From: Telmatactis stephensoni
Lineage: Eukaryota > Cnidaria > Anthozoa > Actiniaria > Isophelliidae
Direction: 5' to 3'
Length of the DNA stretch: 64,000 nucleotides
NCBI GenBank assembly: GCA_029948255.1
Contig: JALIZF010001536.1
Location: 248,001-312,000 of the forward strand
In this document: positions 25,401 through 38,300 of the stretch, piece after piece
How the letters are laid out: every line of letters begins with the position of its first letter
Numbering within the stretch: the first letter of the stretch is position 1
Notes under the pieces: generated by a model
What the model saw: the letters and a program-made list of their open reading frames with translations, nothing else
Told to the model about the DNA's origin: nothing
Databases searched by the model: none
Translations under genes and position numbers: made by a program

Positions 25401-26440
25401 TGACTCTCTTGAAATAAACTTCGGTAATATGATCCGAACCCGACTATGTTGAAGAAAGAATTTGAGGGTAAACTTTTCAAGAGTAGAATCAATGTTTCTT
25501 TGACTTGAAATATGTGCTTGCCACTCATACTTCCGCTGCGGTCCACGAGAAAAATGAATTCTGAGGAAGGTTTCATTTGGGGAAGGATTTGTGGGGTAAA
25601 ATTGAGCATTATGGCTGGCTTTTGAGCGAAATTTTCGATCATCTCTTCGGGCGTTTTACTATTAGAAGAAGGCGCGGGAGAACTATCAGAACGAAGTAGT
25701 AGTTTCTTTCCTTCTTCGATCAAAACATACGGATCAAACGGATGTGAGAGATGAAGTAATACTTCGAGTTCTCGATCGCATGTGTGCGGTTCTGCAATTG
25801 TTATATGAATTCGAGAAGCGTTAGTTGCTCTGGAATCTGCATCGACTTGAATAGCGTGTGTTCGTGAGGAACATCCGGCAAGCAAGCATGGTGCAACAAC
25901 CTCTAGTTGAAGATCAAAGCTGTAAGGCTCGTGTGTTTTTCGTGGTAAATCGCTAATCAGCATTTGTGAACCGTAGAGGTCATTCTGTTGTGTTTCGTTT
26001 TCGTTTTCATTGTATAACCTCGGTGTAAACACAGAGGGGAGAATAAAGAGGGAGCCACGAGTTTTAAGATCTGAGAGCAGTTCCGTAATCAATCCCACCT
26101 GAACAAATACCGAGGCCAGTGGAGGAATTCTCCCGATACTCAAGGAAAATAACTCATCTTCTCTCTCCTCTATAGCATACGCGTTTTTCGACGAACCAAT
26201 TGAACATTTTTCTTTGATCTCAGTCGAGACATGTCGCTCTTCAATCGTTGCTTCAAATTCAACAATAGTTGTTCTTTCGTCTTGAGGGAAAACGAAGAGT
26301 CCTTCGATGTCATATTCGCAGTCGTTGTAGTAAGTCAGCGTTGCTAGGAGTCTAGCAGCAAAACCATTTACTTCGGCAAACACACTAGATGCCTTTAGAG
26401 GCAGTGTATGACTCGTATGTCGATTGACAAGTCCTGCCAT
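16425..26440 (-). CDS. VWA5B1: VWA5B1-like protein (VIT domain plus von Willebrand A domain), seven exons
   Basis: Exons in transcript order are 26440-25185, 21884-21770, 21661-20597, 20067-19805, 19106-18868, 18194-17798 and 16686-16425, giving 1198 aa with frame kept throughout. A VIT domain spans about residues 1-140. A VWA domain follows from about 293, with a MIDAS metal site: D300, S302 and S304 in DRSGSMS, T371 in GGTN, D398 in TDGG. The middle exon (355 codons) is an acidic, probably disordered linker. The last two exons carry the conserved VWA5-family C-terminal region (IWATALGLAWL, then a basic helix). Domain order and length match vertebrate VWA5B1/VWA5B2, whose biochemical function is unknown. 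The ATG at 26440 begins the VIT domain. The exon 6 acceptor (ACTTTAG|AT) has a poor pyrimidine tract and is the least certain junction. Confidence 0.85.
16886..17095 (-). other. 69-codon ORF inside the 507-bp element
   Basis: The frame begins with a well-placed ATG (CAAGATGGCTGAAGAAGAAAG) and runs MAEEESVLYTRYQSHFG onward with ordinary amino-acid composition, unlike the low-complexity frames elsewhere. A possible donor (AAAGAC|GTATTT) follows codon 54. I do not recognise the protein. It may be a captured first exon of a host gene, a remnant of the element's own gene, or chance. No downstream exon was found. Confidence 0.3.
17127..17164. repeat. Perfect 18-bp hairpin inside the 507-bp element
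   Basis: ACCACGCGATCACCACAT, a 2-base loop, then the exact reverse complement. It lies next to the inner end of the right inverted repeat. Confidence 0.9.
17599..17753. mobile_element. TA-flanked MITE (GAGTGGTTTTCRTATGA ends)
   Basis: A 155-bp element with ends GAGTGGTTTTCGTATGAC and TCATATGAAAACCGCTC, flanked by TA (17597-17598, 17754-17755). The interior holds repeated ACGGTNACGG motifs. A diverged relative sits in CCDC150 intron 1 at 46282-46630. It lies in the intron before the last VWA5B1 exon. Confidence 0.75.
18301..18506. mobile_element. Short inverted-repeat element (ATTCATATTAG ends)
   Basis: Left end ATTCATATTAGAGACGGGAA and right end TTTCCCTCCCTAATATGAAT are inverted. The interior has repeated GACGAG/GTCCAA motifs. 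The right end matches 100-147 at the window start. It lies in VWA5B1 intron 5. The flanking duplication is unclear. Confidence 0.6.
18768..18845 (-). repeat. 9-bp G-rich tandem repeat just inside an intron
   Basis: On the transcribed strand this reads GGGTGGAAA/GGGTGGCAA in about 8-9 units. It starts about 22 bases after the 5' splice site at 18868 of the VWA5B1-like gene. The spaced GGG runs could form G-quadruplexes in the pre-mRNA. Confidence 0.9.
19202..19378. mobile_element. MITE of the CAGGGGNGGATCCAGG type, diverged
   Basis: Ends CAGGAGTGGATTTAGGGG and CCCTGGATCCACCCCTG form an imperfect inverted pair. A relative is at 47400-47568. No clear duplication remains. It lies in VWA5B1 intron 4. 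Confidence 0.55.
19513..19770. repeat. TTTACATG-rich inverted repeat
   Basis: AAGATCCAGTAAATTG near the left and CAATTTACTGGATCTT near the right are inverted. Between and beyond them TTTTTACATG motifs recur many times. Similar TTTACATG runs occur at 6778-6842 beside another inverted pair (AAAGATCTGTGG/CCACAGATCTTT). Confidence 0.6.
22055..22200 (-). repeat. tRNA-derived SINE-like repeat, minus strand
   Basis: On the minus strand, TATAGCGGTGAGAGCGCCGG (A box) is followed by CAGGTTCGATTCCGGG (B box), then a body ending in CAGTTTTCCTCCCTC. This is the best preserved Pol III-type head in the window. It cannot fold as a full tRNA. Confidence 0.65.
23276..23455. mobile_element. Inverted-repeat MITE (CGCCGCACAC ends)
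   Basis: Left CGCCGCACACGTTGAGAAAC is inverted against right GTTTCTCATTGTGTGCGGCG. The left arm carries a 13-bp internal insertion/duplication. The open frames across it on both strands reflect this symmetry and are not genes. Confidence 0.6.
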
Positions 26441-29400
26441 GCCTTAAAGAAAAATAAATCTTGGAATTTAACCAAAGAAGATACAAAAAGAGTACTAATC
26501 TCGAGGTTCTGCTCACGGAACAATCTTATACCGATTTTCACGACGATTAATATTTTCACGACAAACTCAATTTTTTTCTCAGATCAAGAGAAAGTATTGA
26601 AATATTGTTTGAGCGAGCAGAGCGATTTCTCATCTTTTCAACCTTCAGGCATTTACGCAGTTAGAAAACATCTATATCCGCTCCAAAGCCACCGTCCAAT
26701 TATACCACAGTCATTTAAAACAAAAATACATTTAAATTTATTCAAAAACCTACTCTTCAAGAGAACTAAATCAAACGCCACTTATTTTCAAAGCAGAGGT
26801 CACATGACGACTAGTCAACCAATCACGGAATTTAGTTAGAGCATATGGTTTCAGCAAGCTATGAATACAGAGCTCCATATCAAGTCTTATCTAATACTTA
26901 TTTTCTTGAATCTACTGTGAGCTTTAATTTGGACTCAGGTTGGAACGGTTGTCAAGCTGTTTCGCTCTTCCATTGCAAATTACGAGTCACAGTTTGTGAG
27001 TAGATTCAAAAACGGGCAAAATAAATTTACCACCTTTTTATTTTCTATTTTCTAATATCCACATAACTACATTTTTGGCCATTTTACCAAGAATTATAGT
27101 TAGATATCTTTTTATTGAATTAGAAGGCTCTTATGACAAGAAACTAAGTCACTTTTTAAGAGGCAGATGTTACTAACATAAAATATTCATTGCGGGGTTG
27201 AAATCAAAAATATACCCAAATTTTCAGTAAACTATTTGTAAAACTCACAACTTTTCTGTCAATTGAAAGCATTTAAAGTTAAACCAGACTGTGGTCATAG
27301 GTTTCAAAGAAAATTAATTGTATTGTTTAGTTGAATGGTCGAAGAAAAAAGGAAATGTTTAGAAATTAATGAGTTTATTGCCCACAGGAAAGTGGCTACG
27401 CTTCAAACCGCCACAGTGACAGAGTGTAAATAATTCCCACAAATCCGAACAAAAACTCATTCTCATTATCAAGTTCATGATAATGGGATTGCAGATTTTT
27501 GACCAAATTACTTGATATTGCAAGATAATACAATAACAAAAAAGTTCTAATTCAGGAACAGTTTCTGTAAAACGTTTTGAACCATCTGCGGAGTAAAATT
27601 GATTTCAGGCAGAACTGAGAACTACGTACGACTAAATAACATGGCAGCACCCATTTGGGTTATTCTTGACCGTAATGAGTTAAAGTGTGTTGATACCAAA
27701 TGCCAAAAACAATTTCAGACAACTTTTGTTCCAGAAATTTCGATAGACAGAATTTTTTTAATACTGAGAGTTATGAAAAAATCAGTGTTTGTTGTATTTT
27801 AGTGTTTTTCCCCTTCATAAATATTTTCAGATTTGGATCGAAACAGCAATATCATCGAATTTTTCTGATTTGCCTCCAATTAAAGGGCAAATTGTCAATA
27901 TGTCACCTCTATTTCTTAATTTTTATCACATTGCAATTGTTCTATTTTGTCTATATATCTAAAATTCAACTGACTTGTTCTTACTAACAAACTGAAAACA
28001 TGCAGTCAAAGTGATATTAGGGGTTTTGCTCGTTGCTCGTACGTGAGATGAATATAAGAGTTTCTGTTAGTCGCGCGTCAACCCTGGCTTTTCCGTTCAC
28101 GCAACACGTAACGACATAAATGTCAACTTATTGTAAGAACGACGTAACCAGCAGATTACTAAAAAATTCGTTAGATCCGTAAGCTTCAAATTAAGAATGT
28201 AAGTTAGTATACCAAATGAAATTAGTCATCGATATGCAAGGAGAAATTTCTTCCGTTTCTGTTTAGCAATTTTTCGATTCAATCAGCATTTTTAACATCT
28301 ACTTTCTCACAAAACGGAAGATAGCCATGCTTCACATTTGCCTTCCTAAATTAAACTTCATCACTTATTATCTTGCCATTTGTTCTCGCGAACTGTTTTG
28401 ACAGTTCCTTTAGATGTAAGCCGAAGAAAGAAAATTTCCGCCCTCTACCTTCCACTTCTACGAATTTTATCCTAGCTTTTTGGACATTACTTTTAAGTGG
28501 GACGATGATGACATTTAAAAGAAACTCAGTTAATTGAACTTATCTATATGGCTCCTATAATTACAAAGCAACATATTTTATCTATATCCAAAAGAGACAG
28601 ATCAAAATTATCAAGTATATTAGCATTTAAATTGTGAGTCCAATCTATTGTTCTCTTTGTTTTAAATCCAAATTTCTCGGTGATAATGAGCTTAAAATGC
28701 AGGATGTCTGGGAAAGTAATCCTTCGTATGCATTTATAGTCATCATTGAGTTACTTCAACCTGGAATAATCAATTTGCAATTTTAACCGATTTTCATCGT
28801 CGTCTCCCTTTAACTAGTTTTGACAGCTCTTTGCCATGAACATGAGGTAAGTGTAATTTGTCCCCTGTACTGATGCTAATTCCCAGGCCAGGAGGCCTCT
28901 AATAACTACTTAAGACTAACAGTTTTAATTTCCTGAAATATAAGCTTACAGTAACATATTTTTATTGAAAAAGTTAATTGCTTGAGGAGTTGAGTGCAAT
29001 TCAATATAAAGCAACAGACACAGAGGAGCCTTTTGCTATGAATACTGACATAGGGATGTCTGAAACAACGACAGTATTGCATCGCACGCATGATCTTCCT
29101 GTGTAATAACGCGCCAGCTGACTAAAAGTTTAAATGCAAAGGTTGGTCAATATTCCACACACACAGGAATTAGAACGAGGATACAGTCCACAAAACGTTT
29201 GTCTTGTTACGAATGACTGATCTTTATGCACATACTTCGTCTGAACTTGATTCCTTTGTATGCGACAAGTAAAGTATATCTCGAAAGTCGGCGGCTAAAA
29301 GTATTCTTCACTGGGCAGCAAACAACAGACGTGACTTTCGTTCCATACCAACGATATGATCAGCGTATGATATAACGATATAATCAGCGCAGTAGTATTA

Positions 29401-29631
29401 TAATCACTGATATTTGTAGAATTATAGCGTACGACACTGAGAAATGCTGTGCTTCCTCACTAAATCGGAGTATCGCGATTCTCCGATAATTTTGATCTAC
29501 AGAGAGACGGCGTTATTTTCAGATCCGTCACTGTGTGCTTTCGCCAATACCGAATATATTTTCTCTCAACTAGCCGTCATTATAAACCGTAATAATGCCG
29601 TCTCAAAATTGCGTTTAGTTTATTCATCATG

Positions 29632-29820
29632 CAATTAGACAACAGAAAGCCGCGCGCCCATGGCGTTATAGATGCACGAGAGAAAATATAAAGAACGATT
29701 AACAAACGTAAGAGTGGCACGAGGCGTAGCCGAGTGCGACTCTAGTTTGTTAAGAGTTCTTTATATTTTCTCAGGTGCGTCTATAACGCAATGGGCAAGC
29801 GTCTTTCTGTTGTCTAATTG
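29632..29820. repeat. Foldback element, about 85-bp arms
   Basis: CAATTAGACAACAGAAAG on the left is inverted exactly at the right end. Pairing continues through GCGTTATAGATGCACG and AGAAAATATAAAGAAC to a short centre. The outer flanks (ATAAACCG and GATTTATAAC) are AT-rich, with no certain duplication. Confidence 0.8.
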
Positions 29821-30585
29821 ATTTATAACAGAGCCTAGAACGTTAAAAACGGAGCCGTGCAGCCCATGGGGAAATAGTTCATAGATTTTTCAGCCAATCA
29901 GAACGCGCGTAAGATTGTAGCTATGTTATAAACAAATTTGAAAGCGCGTTTTGTTTTGTTATGGCTAGCCACCAAAAACGCATCTTATTGAGAAAACGCT
30001 AACCAGAGCTCATAAATTTGAAAACGCCGCCTTAATTGGTGTACGTTTAGTGTGGACATCGAAAACGATCTGCGATAACGATAAACGTTCTTCTGTTCTG
30101 TCATGTTTGTCCATGCAATAAACGTAACCCTAAAAAGTACACAATCATGCATGCTACATAACTGGTATTTGAGTCGGAACACACAGGAAATATTTTCAAC
30201 CCTGAAAGGACCGCCCATTCACCCCTTCCGCTTGCATTTTGGACAACTGAAGGGAGCATTCCCCCCACCCCCCTCCCTGGGGCTCCTCCACATCTGGTCT
30301 TTGTTCTTAGCTTGCTGAAATCTGCTCATGCAATGTGAATGTACTCACAAATCATTAGCCAATTTTGATAAGACTATCTGACGCAAAATGCATATTTTAT
30401 CGAGTAAATCACTACATTATCTCTACTCCATTCTTTCAAGAACCACTTATTTTACTCTAACTAGTACTACGTGAAATGCACATATAAAAGGATTACTTGA
30501 TAACACATTTTCTCATCAAATAGCTATTTGCGCAGCTAACGCAAGTACGTACTACTTGAGAACCAGTTAGAATAAATAGAGGATA

Positions 30586-30812
30586 TTACATGGGCGCGCG
30601 GAGATACAGATTTTATCTTCGAGTGTTCGATTGATATCTCACGAGTGAGCGCAGCGATATCTCCAAGCGTCCATGTAATGTTCTGTTTATTATATAAATT
30701 CAAATGAAATACAAAAATAGCAAAATAACCCAAAATAGCAAAATTTTGCAAAGAGTATCCATGGTAACATGTTATTTTCACATGTGAAATAACATGTTAT
30801 TTTCACATGTGA
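30586..30812. repeat. Hairpin plus CATGTGAAAATAACATG palindromes
   Basis: TTACATGGGCGCGCGGAGATA pairs with TATCTCCAAGCGTCCATGTAA (30586-30679). At 30767-30812 there is a doubled palindrome of AACATGTTATTTTCACATGTG units. A related TTTCACATGTGAAATA palindrome occurs at about 32653. Confidence 0.6.
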
Positions 30813-31559
30813 AGATATCACTTTTTCACGCGACAGATTACCTAGTATTTCATTATAGTTTATATAATAAAGAGTAATCTTAAAGAGAAATACCACTGCA
30901 TCGTGGGTCGTTACCTGCGCGAGGATGTCCAGCCGTATACAGGGTTCAGTTAAATCAGTTTTTGTTTAGACTAATTTTAGGGGAGTAGGAGCCTAGCTTA
31001 TAAACTACTGTTCAGTGTCTGGAACAATAATTTATGCATGACAGAAAACTGATGAAGTAGTTGCAGTACATGCTACAGTCTCTCCGGGGAAATTTGTTTA
31101 AGTTAGGTGACACGTTGGTAGGATGTAATAATGTGAGGATGCAATGCATAGTCGGCGCTTATAAGGTATTATATGTTGGCCAACTCGGGACAGAGCAATA
31201 GCGGAGTGGACATATTTTGATAAAAGCGCAAAAATTTGAACCGCATGCTCTTTAGATGCTATTTAACGTTCGGAATAGGATCGTGGTAAAAAGACTAGAA
31301 CATGTCAGATTTCTAGACAAAAATATAAAGTGATCGTGGTCGCTTAGCTTACTTGATCAGTAGTCCTTTTACGAGACAACCTTTTTACGGTAAACAGCTA
31401 TAGCCAGTAGCTTGACTAGCTGAGTAGGTCCGAGTAGAATAGAAAATATATATGAATGACTACTATATATCAGTAGTGAAAGTAAGTTTGAATAAAATAA
31501 ATAAGAAAGTCGGCATGACTTACCGATAGGGCAAGTCAAAAGAGAATTCAGTTGAAAGT

Positions 31560-31870
31560 TAAAAAAATTCTGAATGAACAACTTATACCGAAAGGTTTGA
31601 AGAAATGACCAAAGAAAGTCTCAATTATGACCGACGCAATATAGAAAGTCTGAATGAATGACCGACAAAGCTCGGAAAGTCTAAAATGAGTCAGTGCACG
31701 ATAGAAAAAAAAGTTAGAAAAAAACGATCAAAGAAAGACTAAATGAATCACCGATAGCTATAGAAAGGAAGTTTGAAGGAAAACCGGTATGAATAAATGA
31801 ATGATAGCTATGGAAAGAACCCTTGAACGATCAAAGCCGGAAAGTCTGAATGGATGGATGGATCATTGGA
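31560..31870. repeat. Degenerate GAAAGTCTGAATGAATGACCG tandem
   Basis: Imperfect, irregularly spaced copies of GAAAGTCTGAATGA and ACCGAYARAG run through this block and continue sparsely to about 32060, where the complementary orientation (TCATTCAGACTTTC) appears. Confidence 0.55.
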
Positions 31871-34800
31871 GCCGCCGGCCGCAGGGCCAAAATCTTTACA
31901 ACGACGACAGCTCCAGTACCCGACCAACCAAAAGAAATTCTGAATAAACGCTCAATGAAAATCAGAATGAATGACCGACAAAAACAAAGTCTGATCAACG
32001 TTCTTTGATAATTAATTCAAACTTTCCTTGCATCGCGTCGTTCATTCAGACTTTCTTTCATCATTTAACTGAATTTTCTTGAATATTACTGTCAAAATTC
32101 TCAATTTGAAATTCGATTTCGAGTATTCCGATCCATGCATAGCTACACAGGTATTACGCAAATTAAATCCGATAAACGATTTCGAGCCACACATTACAAA
32201 AATCCGAGATTTCGAACCGCGAAAAATGCAAAATCCGAGACGCTGATATTAAAAAGCCGAGACTTCAAAACTTTATTGAATTTTGCCGAGACCATTCTAC
32301 ACCCCCACTATTGTGTGTGAATTTTGTGTGTACCCCAGGCAATACTCTTGAGCAGCGTCTACTGTTTGAACTAACCTATAACTGAATTCTTAGAAGGGCC
32401 GAATTCAAATCATCCAGTCTATTTTTTCACATAAATAGAAGAAATATTTCTTCACTTCTTCTAATGTATAGTTTGTCTGCATTGTACTCATGTCAATTGT
32501 GCGAAAGCTATGGCGTTTCTAATAAATTTCGCGTGGGAAAAACAATTTAGCTACCATATCTAAAATTGGTTTGACGAGAATTTCTATGATCGGTACAGCT
32601 ATTGTCTGGGGTCCCTTTGTTCTAATTTGCATGAAAAATTTCACGTTATGTATTTCACATGTGAAATACAAAGGATATGAAAAAGCTCTATTACATGACA
32701 TGACATGACTTAATTAACATTACATTTCATTACATTACATTACTTAACATGACATTCCATTCCATTCCATTTTTTAGTGCCATAAATATTACAATTTTAC
32801 CTTTCCAGTGACTCCCCCCGCCCCCTTCTGAAGCCTCGCCGCGCCCTGGATAGATAACACTGACATTTTGCACAAACATATCTATAATTACAAGAATGCT
32901 AACCTATATAGATGGCTAATATTGTTTGCATTGTTTGACGTAGAAAGCATGGCCGATGGCGAAATCGTCCCTTACATCACAAGAGCTATTTATGTGGTCG
33001 CTAAAAGGATTTGTAAGGACGCATTAGCAATATCGAGATCAAGACATCTTTGTAAGTACCACTTGTATTGATCACTCAAATACGTATACAAGGAGTGTTG
33101 GAGAACCACAGGTTTCTTCTACAAGTCAGAATTATGAGTAGGTATTGACGTATAGGATTATTACGTAAATCTGTGTCTACCGGTGAAATGCGTTTAAAAG
33201 GATTTTCGACGGGATAATAAGGACATACTTATAGTGAATCGAATATTTTAGACAGTGTAGATACTTCAGGACTCGTAGTAATCTGCTGCGGGAATTGTTG
33301 TTTTGCGTAAAACTGGCAAACGAACAAGCGCCTTCACGCACGAAAGAACGACCGACCGAACAAACAACGAACACGGAACGAGTAACAGGAATAAACTGAA
33401 CGAAGGAAAAAAAGAAATTGAGCGCAATCCAAAACCATGCCATCTCAATCAATTTGTTAATAGAAAGTGATATAATAGCAAGCAATATTGGGAGAATCAT
33501 AAAAACTGTTCTACACGCAAAAAGAAACTTTTCTCGAATCGCCGTGTAAAGGCCCTACCACACAAGAAAATTTTTTGAGAATTTTTTTTCATATGAGAAA
33601 TACATATTTGCCATATAAAGAAAATGCATTTGTCATATGAAATTGTCGAAATTTGTTGATGTAGACAGGGACGACAATTAATTGCCATAGAAAATTTGTC
33701 ATAAAATGGAAGGGCCTTCGAAATTCCTTTATTTATTTATTTTAACGATCAGTCAATTAATTTTCACCATCCTTTTTAATTGCAAATTCACAGTTTATAC
33801 GCGCGAATTAAAATATATTATTGAAGATAATTGATTTTTCTTACATTCGATTATTATGTCGTCGATAGTCCCTGTTCATGATGACGTTATTTGAATGCAA
33901 ATGGCTGTAAGAATTGTAAACCATTTTAAATTTTTACTACTAAATTCACCCGCTCATTGTCTCGGCGTGAATAAGTTATGGGAGAATGAGATTTGACCGA
34001 GGCGATGAGCGAAACGCGGAGCGACGTACCTTATTTCATGAAATTTTTGCGACACGTTTATTTCGCGATTTTGGAGGTCGAGTGTTTCGCGACAGAAACG
34101 CAAATTGGCGAACAAGTCAAATCGCAACTCACTTTATAATTTTGCAATTTTCTGGTAAATAAAGTTGCAAAACAGTTTTTATACTGTATTACAATATAGT
34201 TAAATGCTGCCTGGTGTAGAAATAAATATCAAGACCGAACCAAGGAAGTGTTTGCTATATAATTGAACGAAGAAGAATTAAGGTGGCAGTGATGAGGACC
34301 AAGAAATAGTTATTCAGAATCGCCAGACAGAACTTCAATTTACAACTATTGTATTGGATGAAATACTTACTTGCTTTACTGTCTACTGCCTATGGAATAC
34401 AAAACGACGCTTGCGCGACGTTATTGCTCCGCTGAGACTTTTTGGAATTGCGGAATTTATCAGTTAAAGTCGCGAAATTCGAGATATCCCGAGTCGCCAA
34501 AATTTCATGGGTGCGGCGTCGCCGAAGGGGAGGAGGGTGGGTCGAAGAAATCTTTGAAGAGGCCTTGATGGAGACTTTGTCGAAATGCCCCGAAATGGAG
34601 AGAATTAACTCTTATATGGGCCAATTAGAAAGCGTGGGAATGCAGAACATTCGAAGCAAACATTCCCGTGGGAAATAACGTTCAATAGTCACGCGTGGTG
34701 CGAATTTGCGGAGTATTTTAGTAATGAAAATAGTGCGCGTCCCTACTGTTCGACTCGTGAATTCTCACATCTTTGTTTCGATTTCCCTCTAATCTGTAGC

Positions 34801-35399
34801 TTTCAATTCAAGTTATTAAATATCGTAGGACAAAGCACTGATGGAGAGTAGAGGTAAAGTGTGCATTGTTTTCCTCTTGGAAGATCACTTTAGGTGAAGG
34901 GCCATGGGTCGACGTTAAATATCATTCTTTACCTCTCGTTAAAAAAGGAAGTGGGCAAGCATTCTGTTGTAGCTTATGATGCTATAATGTAAGAGTGGCC
35001 TGCTCCAAATCTAATTAAACAGTCCTTTTCATTCTGCTTCTATGAAAGCACAACAACCATGCAGCATTGATCGTTTGATTCGCCACCGCATATATCGCCC
35101 CAGATAACACCTTGCACGTTGGTGCACGTGGTGTCCTTTAGCCAATCATATTCCCTCCACGTGGTTTCTATTGTGATTTTCCAACAGCGAAAAATTCCTA
35201 AACCTATTTTATAACTCGGTTCCTGAGTAACAAGTCAGTCTGCAGTCTGTGACGGATATGAAATACGATCATGTAGATGGCAATGAGCAAATCATCTGCT
35301 GCATGACACGTGACGGAATTGAATACGTGACGTGCAAAACCAACATCACCCCAACATCACCCCTCACGGTCAATTTTGACCTAACCCGAGAATTCCATA

Positions 35400-38300
35400 C
35401 TAGCGCTCAGAACGTACACTTGAAGAGTTTCCAAAACTACTGAAATATTCCCTGTGTATTTCTTTTAGATAGTCCCAAAATATCAAACAGAGAATGGTCT
35501 GTGGGCCAGTTCTGAAGTATTGAGGACCAACGCCTTTGTAAAATCCCAAAATTCCTTCCTTCTCAAACACTTTACGAATACAGTCAAAGCAGCCATTGTA
35601 AAGCAATCCTCTCCCTGATTGGTCAGTTTTTTGATTGAAAAGACGTGTGCTGACGAAATCAAATGGTGTCATGGCAACGACCACTGCAAAGCTGCTGATC
35701 AGACTCGCAGACGCAGTGAGAGCAAAACTGTTTTCAGTAAATATTTTTGAGTCTTGTATAAAATGTTTAACTACGTCGAAGGTCGATAATTGTGACGCGG
35801 AGCCCACGGCGGTTCTTGACATTCCCGCGCTGCAGCCACGCCATAATCCAAGGATCCCGTATTCACTATAAATCCCGTACACCGCGTGTGTGAATCCCGT
35901 ATGGTGGTGCTGGAATCCCACGGCGATACTTTTGGCTGCTTGTGCTTGAAACTGCGTTTTCAGCTGAAACAAGTAAAATATTTTGTTCACATGCACTAGG
36001 CCTAATCTATATCAGGCTACAAGGTCAACGGAAGTATATCCCAATATCCCATTTCGAATAGATTAATGCATCCAGGTTTTCATATTATTAATATATTTAC
36101 ACTGGGATTTGGGGTTAGGTTTTTCTCTTAGTTTTTATAGCTGGGGTTAATTGGGCGTGGGTGGCATTACCTTGTAGGGGACTTCGTGTCCTATTGTAAT
36201 GTTCACCTGCCTTTACGGGCAAATCATTAAATAAATAAATAAATAAACAGCCCGGCTCCAGGTAGATGACAGTGACACAAATCTGTCTCAGGAATATGAA
36301 GAAGAATAGAAGAACTTTATTTGCACTCTTTTGTTGAAAAAAATATATACAAAATATATGTACAGAACATATATTATCTACATGTTAGGATAAAAATATA
36401 GTTATTGAGCACAGCTACTTTTAATAGCTAAAAAAGCTAATGAGGCAAAGTAGCTATGGACAGGTCGTCGTTCTATTGTGTAGCATAGTTAATGGAGTGA
36501 AACCCCTCCACTAACTATAATTGTAGTTAGCTAGCACACACACACACACACACACACACTAATAACTGAAAAAGAAATACACACAAACGTAAGGTATATG
36601 AGCTTAAGTAGAGGTACATCAATATATAGAGAGACTTAATAGTCATTCATAAGCGATTCAACTAAATTACGTTTAAACACCTTGCGGGACTTTGTTTTAA
36701 GGTCCTCGTTAAGACTTTGTCTTAAGGTGCTCACATGCCCCATTATGTCATACTTCTGATCAGTACACAGGGATAACTGTCCCTGTCTGTTATCGAGTGT
36801 GTGCACCAAACTTAAGTGATTCCATTGTTTTGCATTGCGCACGCTAACTGCGCACCAGTGTGTAGCTCGTAGAGAAAACCTAAAGCACTCAGTTCGTGTA
36901 ATGTCTTCAAAAAATCTATTGTTTTCTATTGTCTTTCATTCTATTGTATTATGTGTTTTGTATTATATCTTTATGAATATATCACATCAACTGCGTGGTA
37001 ATCTCTCCCTTAGCTCGTGCGAGTGCTCGCACGTTCGATTTTCAAGATGGCGGCTGTTTGGACGAAAAGTTGAAAATATCATTCATTTGAAAGTAAATGA
37101 GCAACTAAAACCAACAATAATGACCTAAAATACCACTAAAGAAAGTAAAAAAATATTGATAAAGGACTTTTTATACAACACGGAAGCAAGGGCTTTTTTC
37201 GCAGAAACTCGCCCCAGTTTCCACTCGGAAAAAAAAACATCAAATGTACGCACCCTCCCCCCTTTTATTCCAAAAAATGCATCTCACAAGACCGCTTCAC
37301 GCTGTCGGCCGCCATTTTGAATTGTGCCAAACACGCCAGAATTATTAGAAATTCCCATCACTTTGACTTCCAGTAACTCCGCTCTTTTTTGATGGATTTT
37401 CGAAATTTCGCACTTTTTGAAAAGGTAGCGTCGATCTTTTTTAGGTCTCTTACTGTGATGAAAATTAGAAAGCTATTTTTTGAGAAAAAAGAATTTTTGT
37501 TTTCCAAATAAAACATTCGGCGCTCTTCGGCGCGCGAATTTTCGAAATTATTAGAACCATTCGTGAAAAACAGGGCGTCTCAAAAAACTTAGTTAAGGTG
37601 GCTCGACCCAATTTCGCCAGTGCGCGGGTAGTCGAATTGAAGCGGCTATTAATTGCGTTACAGAATTAAGTTGACCAAACTTTTTACGCACACCTACTAC
37701 AAATGGACTAAATTTTATAATGATACTAGTTTGGTTGAAATCGGAGCTTTTTTAACATCGAAATTGTTATACACTGGATTTGAAATTTTGCCAATTTTCT
37801 CAAAATACAGACCTCGACGAGCAAAACGATTTATGAGACTTTGTAAATCAAATGTTTGTCTATAATGTGAGAGCGTTTCAAGAAATTCTATTAAGCCGAT
37901 TTTGAGTAAAAACGGAGCAATTATTTAACTTTGAAGAAATTTAAAACCGCGGGTGCTCTACTAAATTAATTTTATAACAATAATTTTCCAAAGAAAAGTT
38001 GCAATGTTTTTGGTTCTAAATAATACCAAGGCATGGTTCTTTATTTTGTGAATATGTCATCGTATTTGCTATTTTTGATTGCCGTTGAGACGACTGTACG
38101 TAAAGCACTAAATTGCTGCGTTTATCTCGGAATTTCGACATCCACGTTTAATAATAATACTGTTTCTTGAAAACTAGTAGATCAATTTTTTTTAATTCTC
38201 GATATTGAATATTCAATCCTTTACCAGTAAGGTGTATAAATTACAAAGGCATTGAAGTTTTTTAAGACCATTAAATAATTTTTTAAACATTGCCATATGT

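Larger units (their letters stand above)
26441..35399. other. About 9 kb with no recognisable gene
   Basis: This contains the presumed upstream region of the VWA5B1-like gene and the 3' flank of the first carrier. I found no exon with recognisable protein homology on either strand. It holds palindromic repeats at 29632 and 30586 and degenerate tandem sequence at 31560. A CATTACATTACATT run lies near 32715-32770. Unannotated non-coding RNAs cannot be excluded. Confidence 0.6.

Noticed and set aside
32700..32775. TACATTACATTAC run as a possible telomere-like or satellite array
   Set aside because: Short, irregular and not TTAGGG; treated as simple sequence.
37653..37865. 70-codon frame repeated on the opposite strand at 39419-39613
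   Set aside because: The duplication is explained by the palindrome arms; composition and lack of context do not support a protein.
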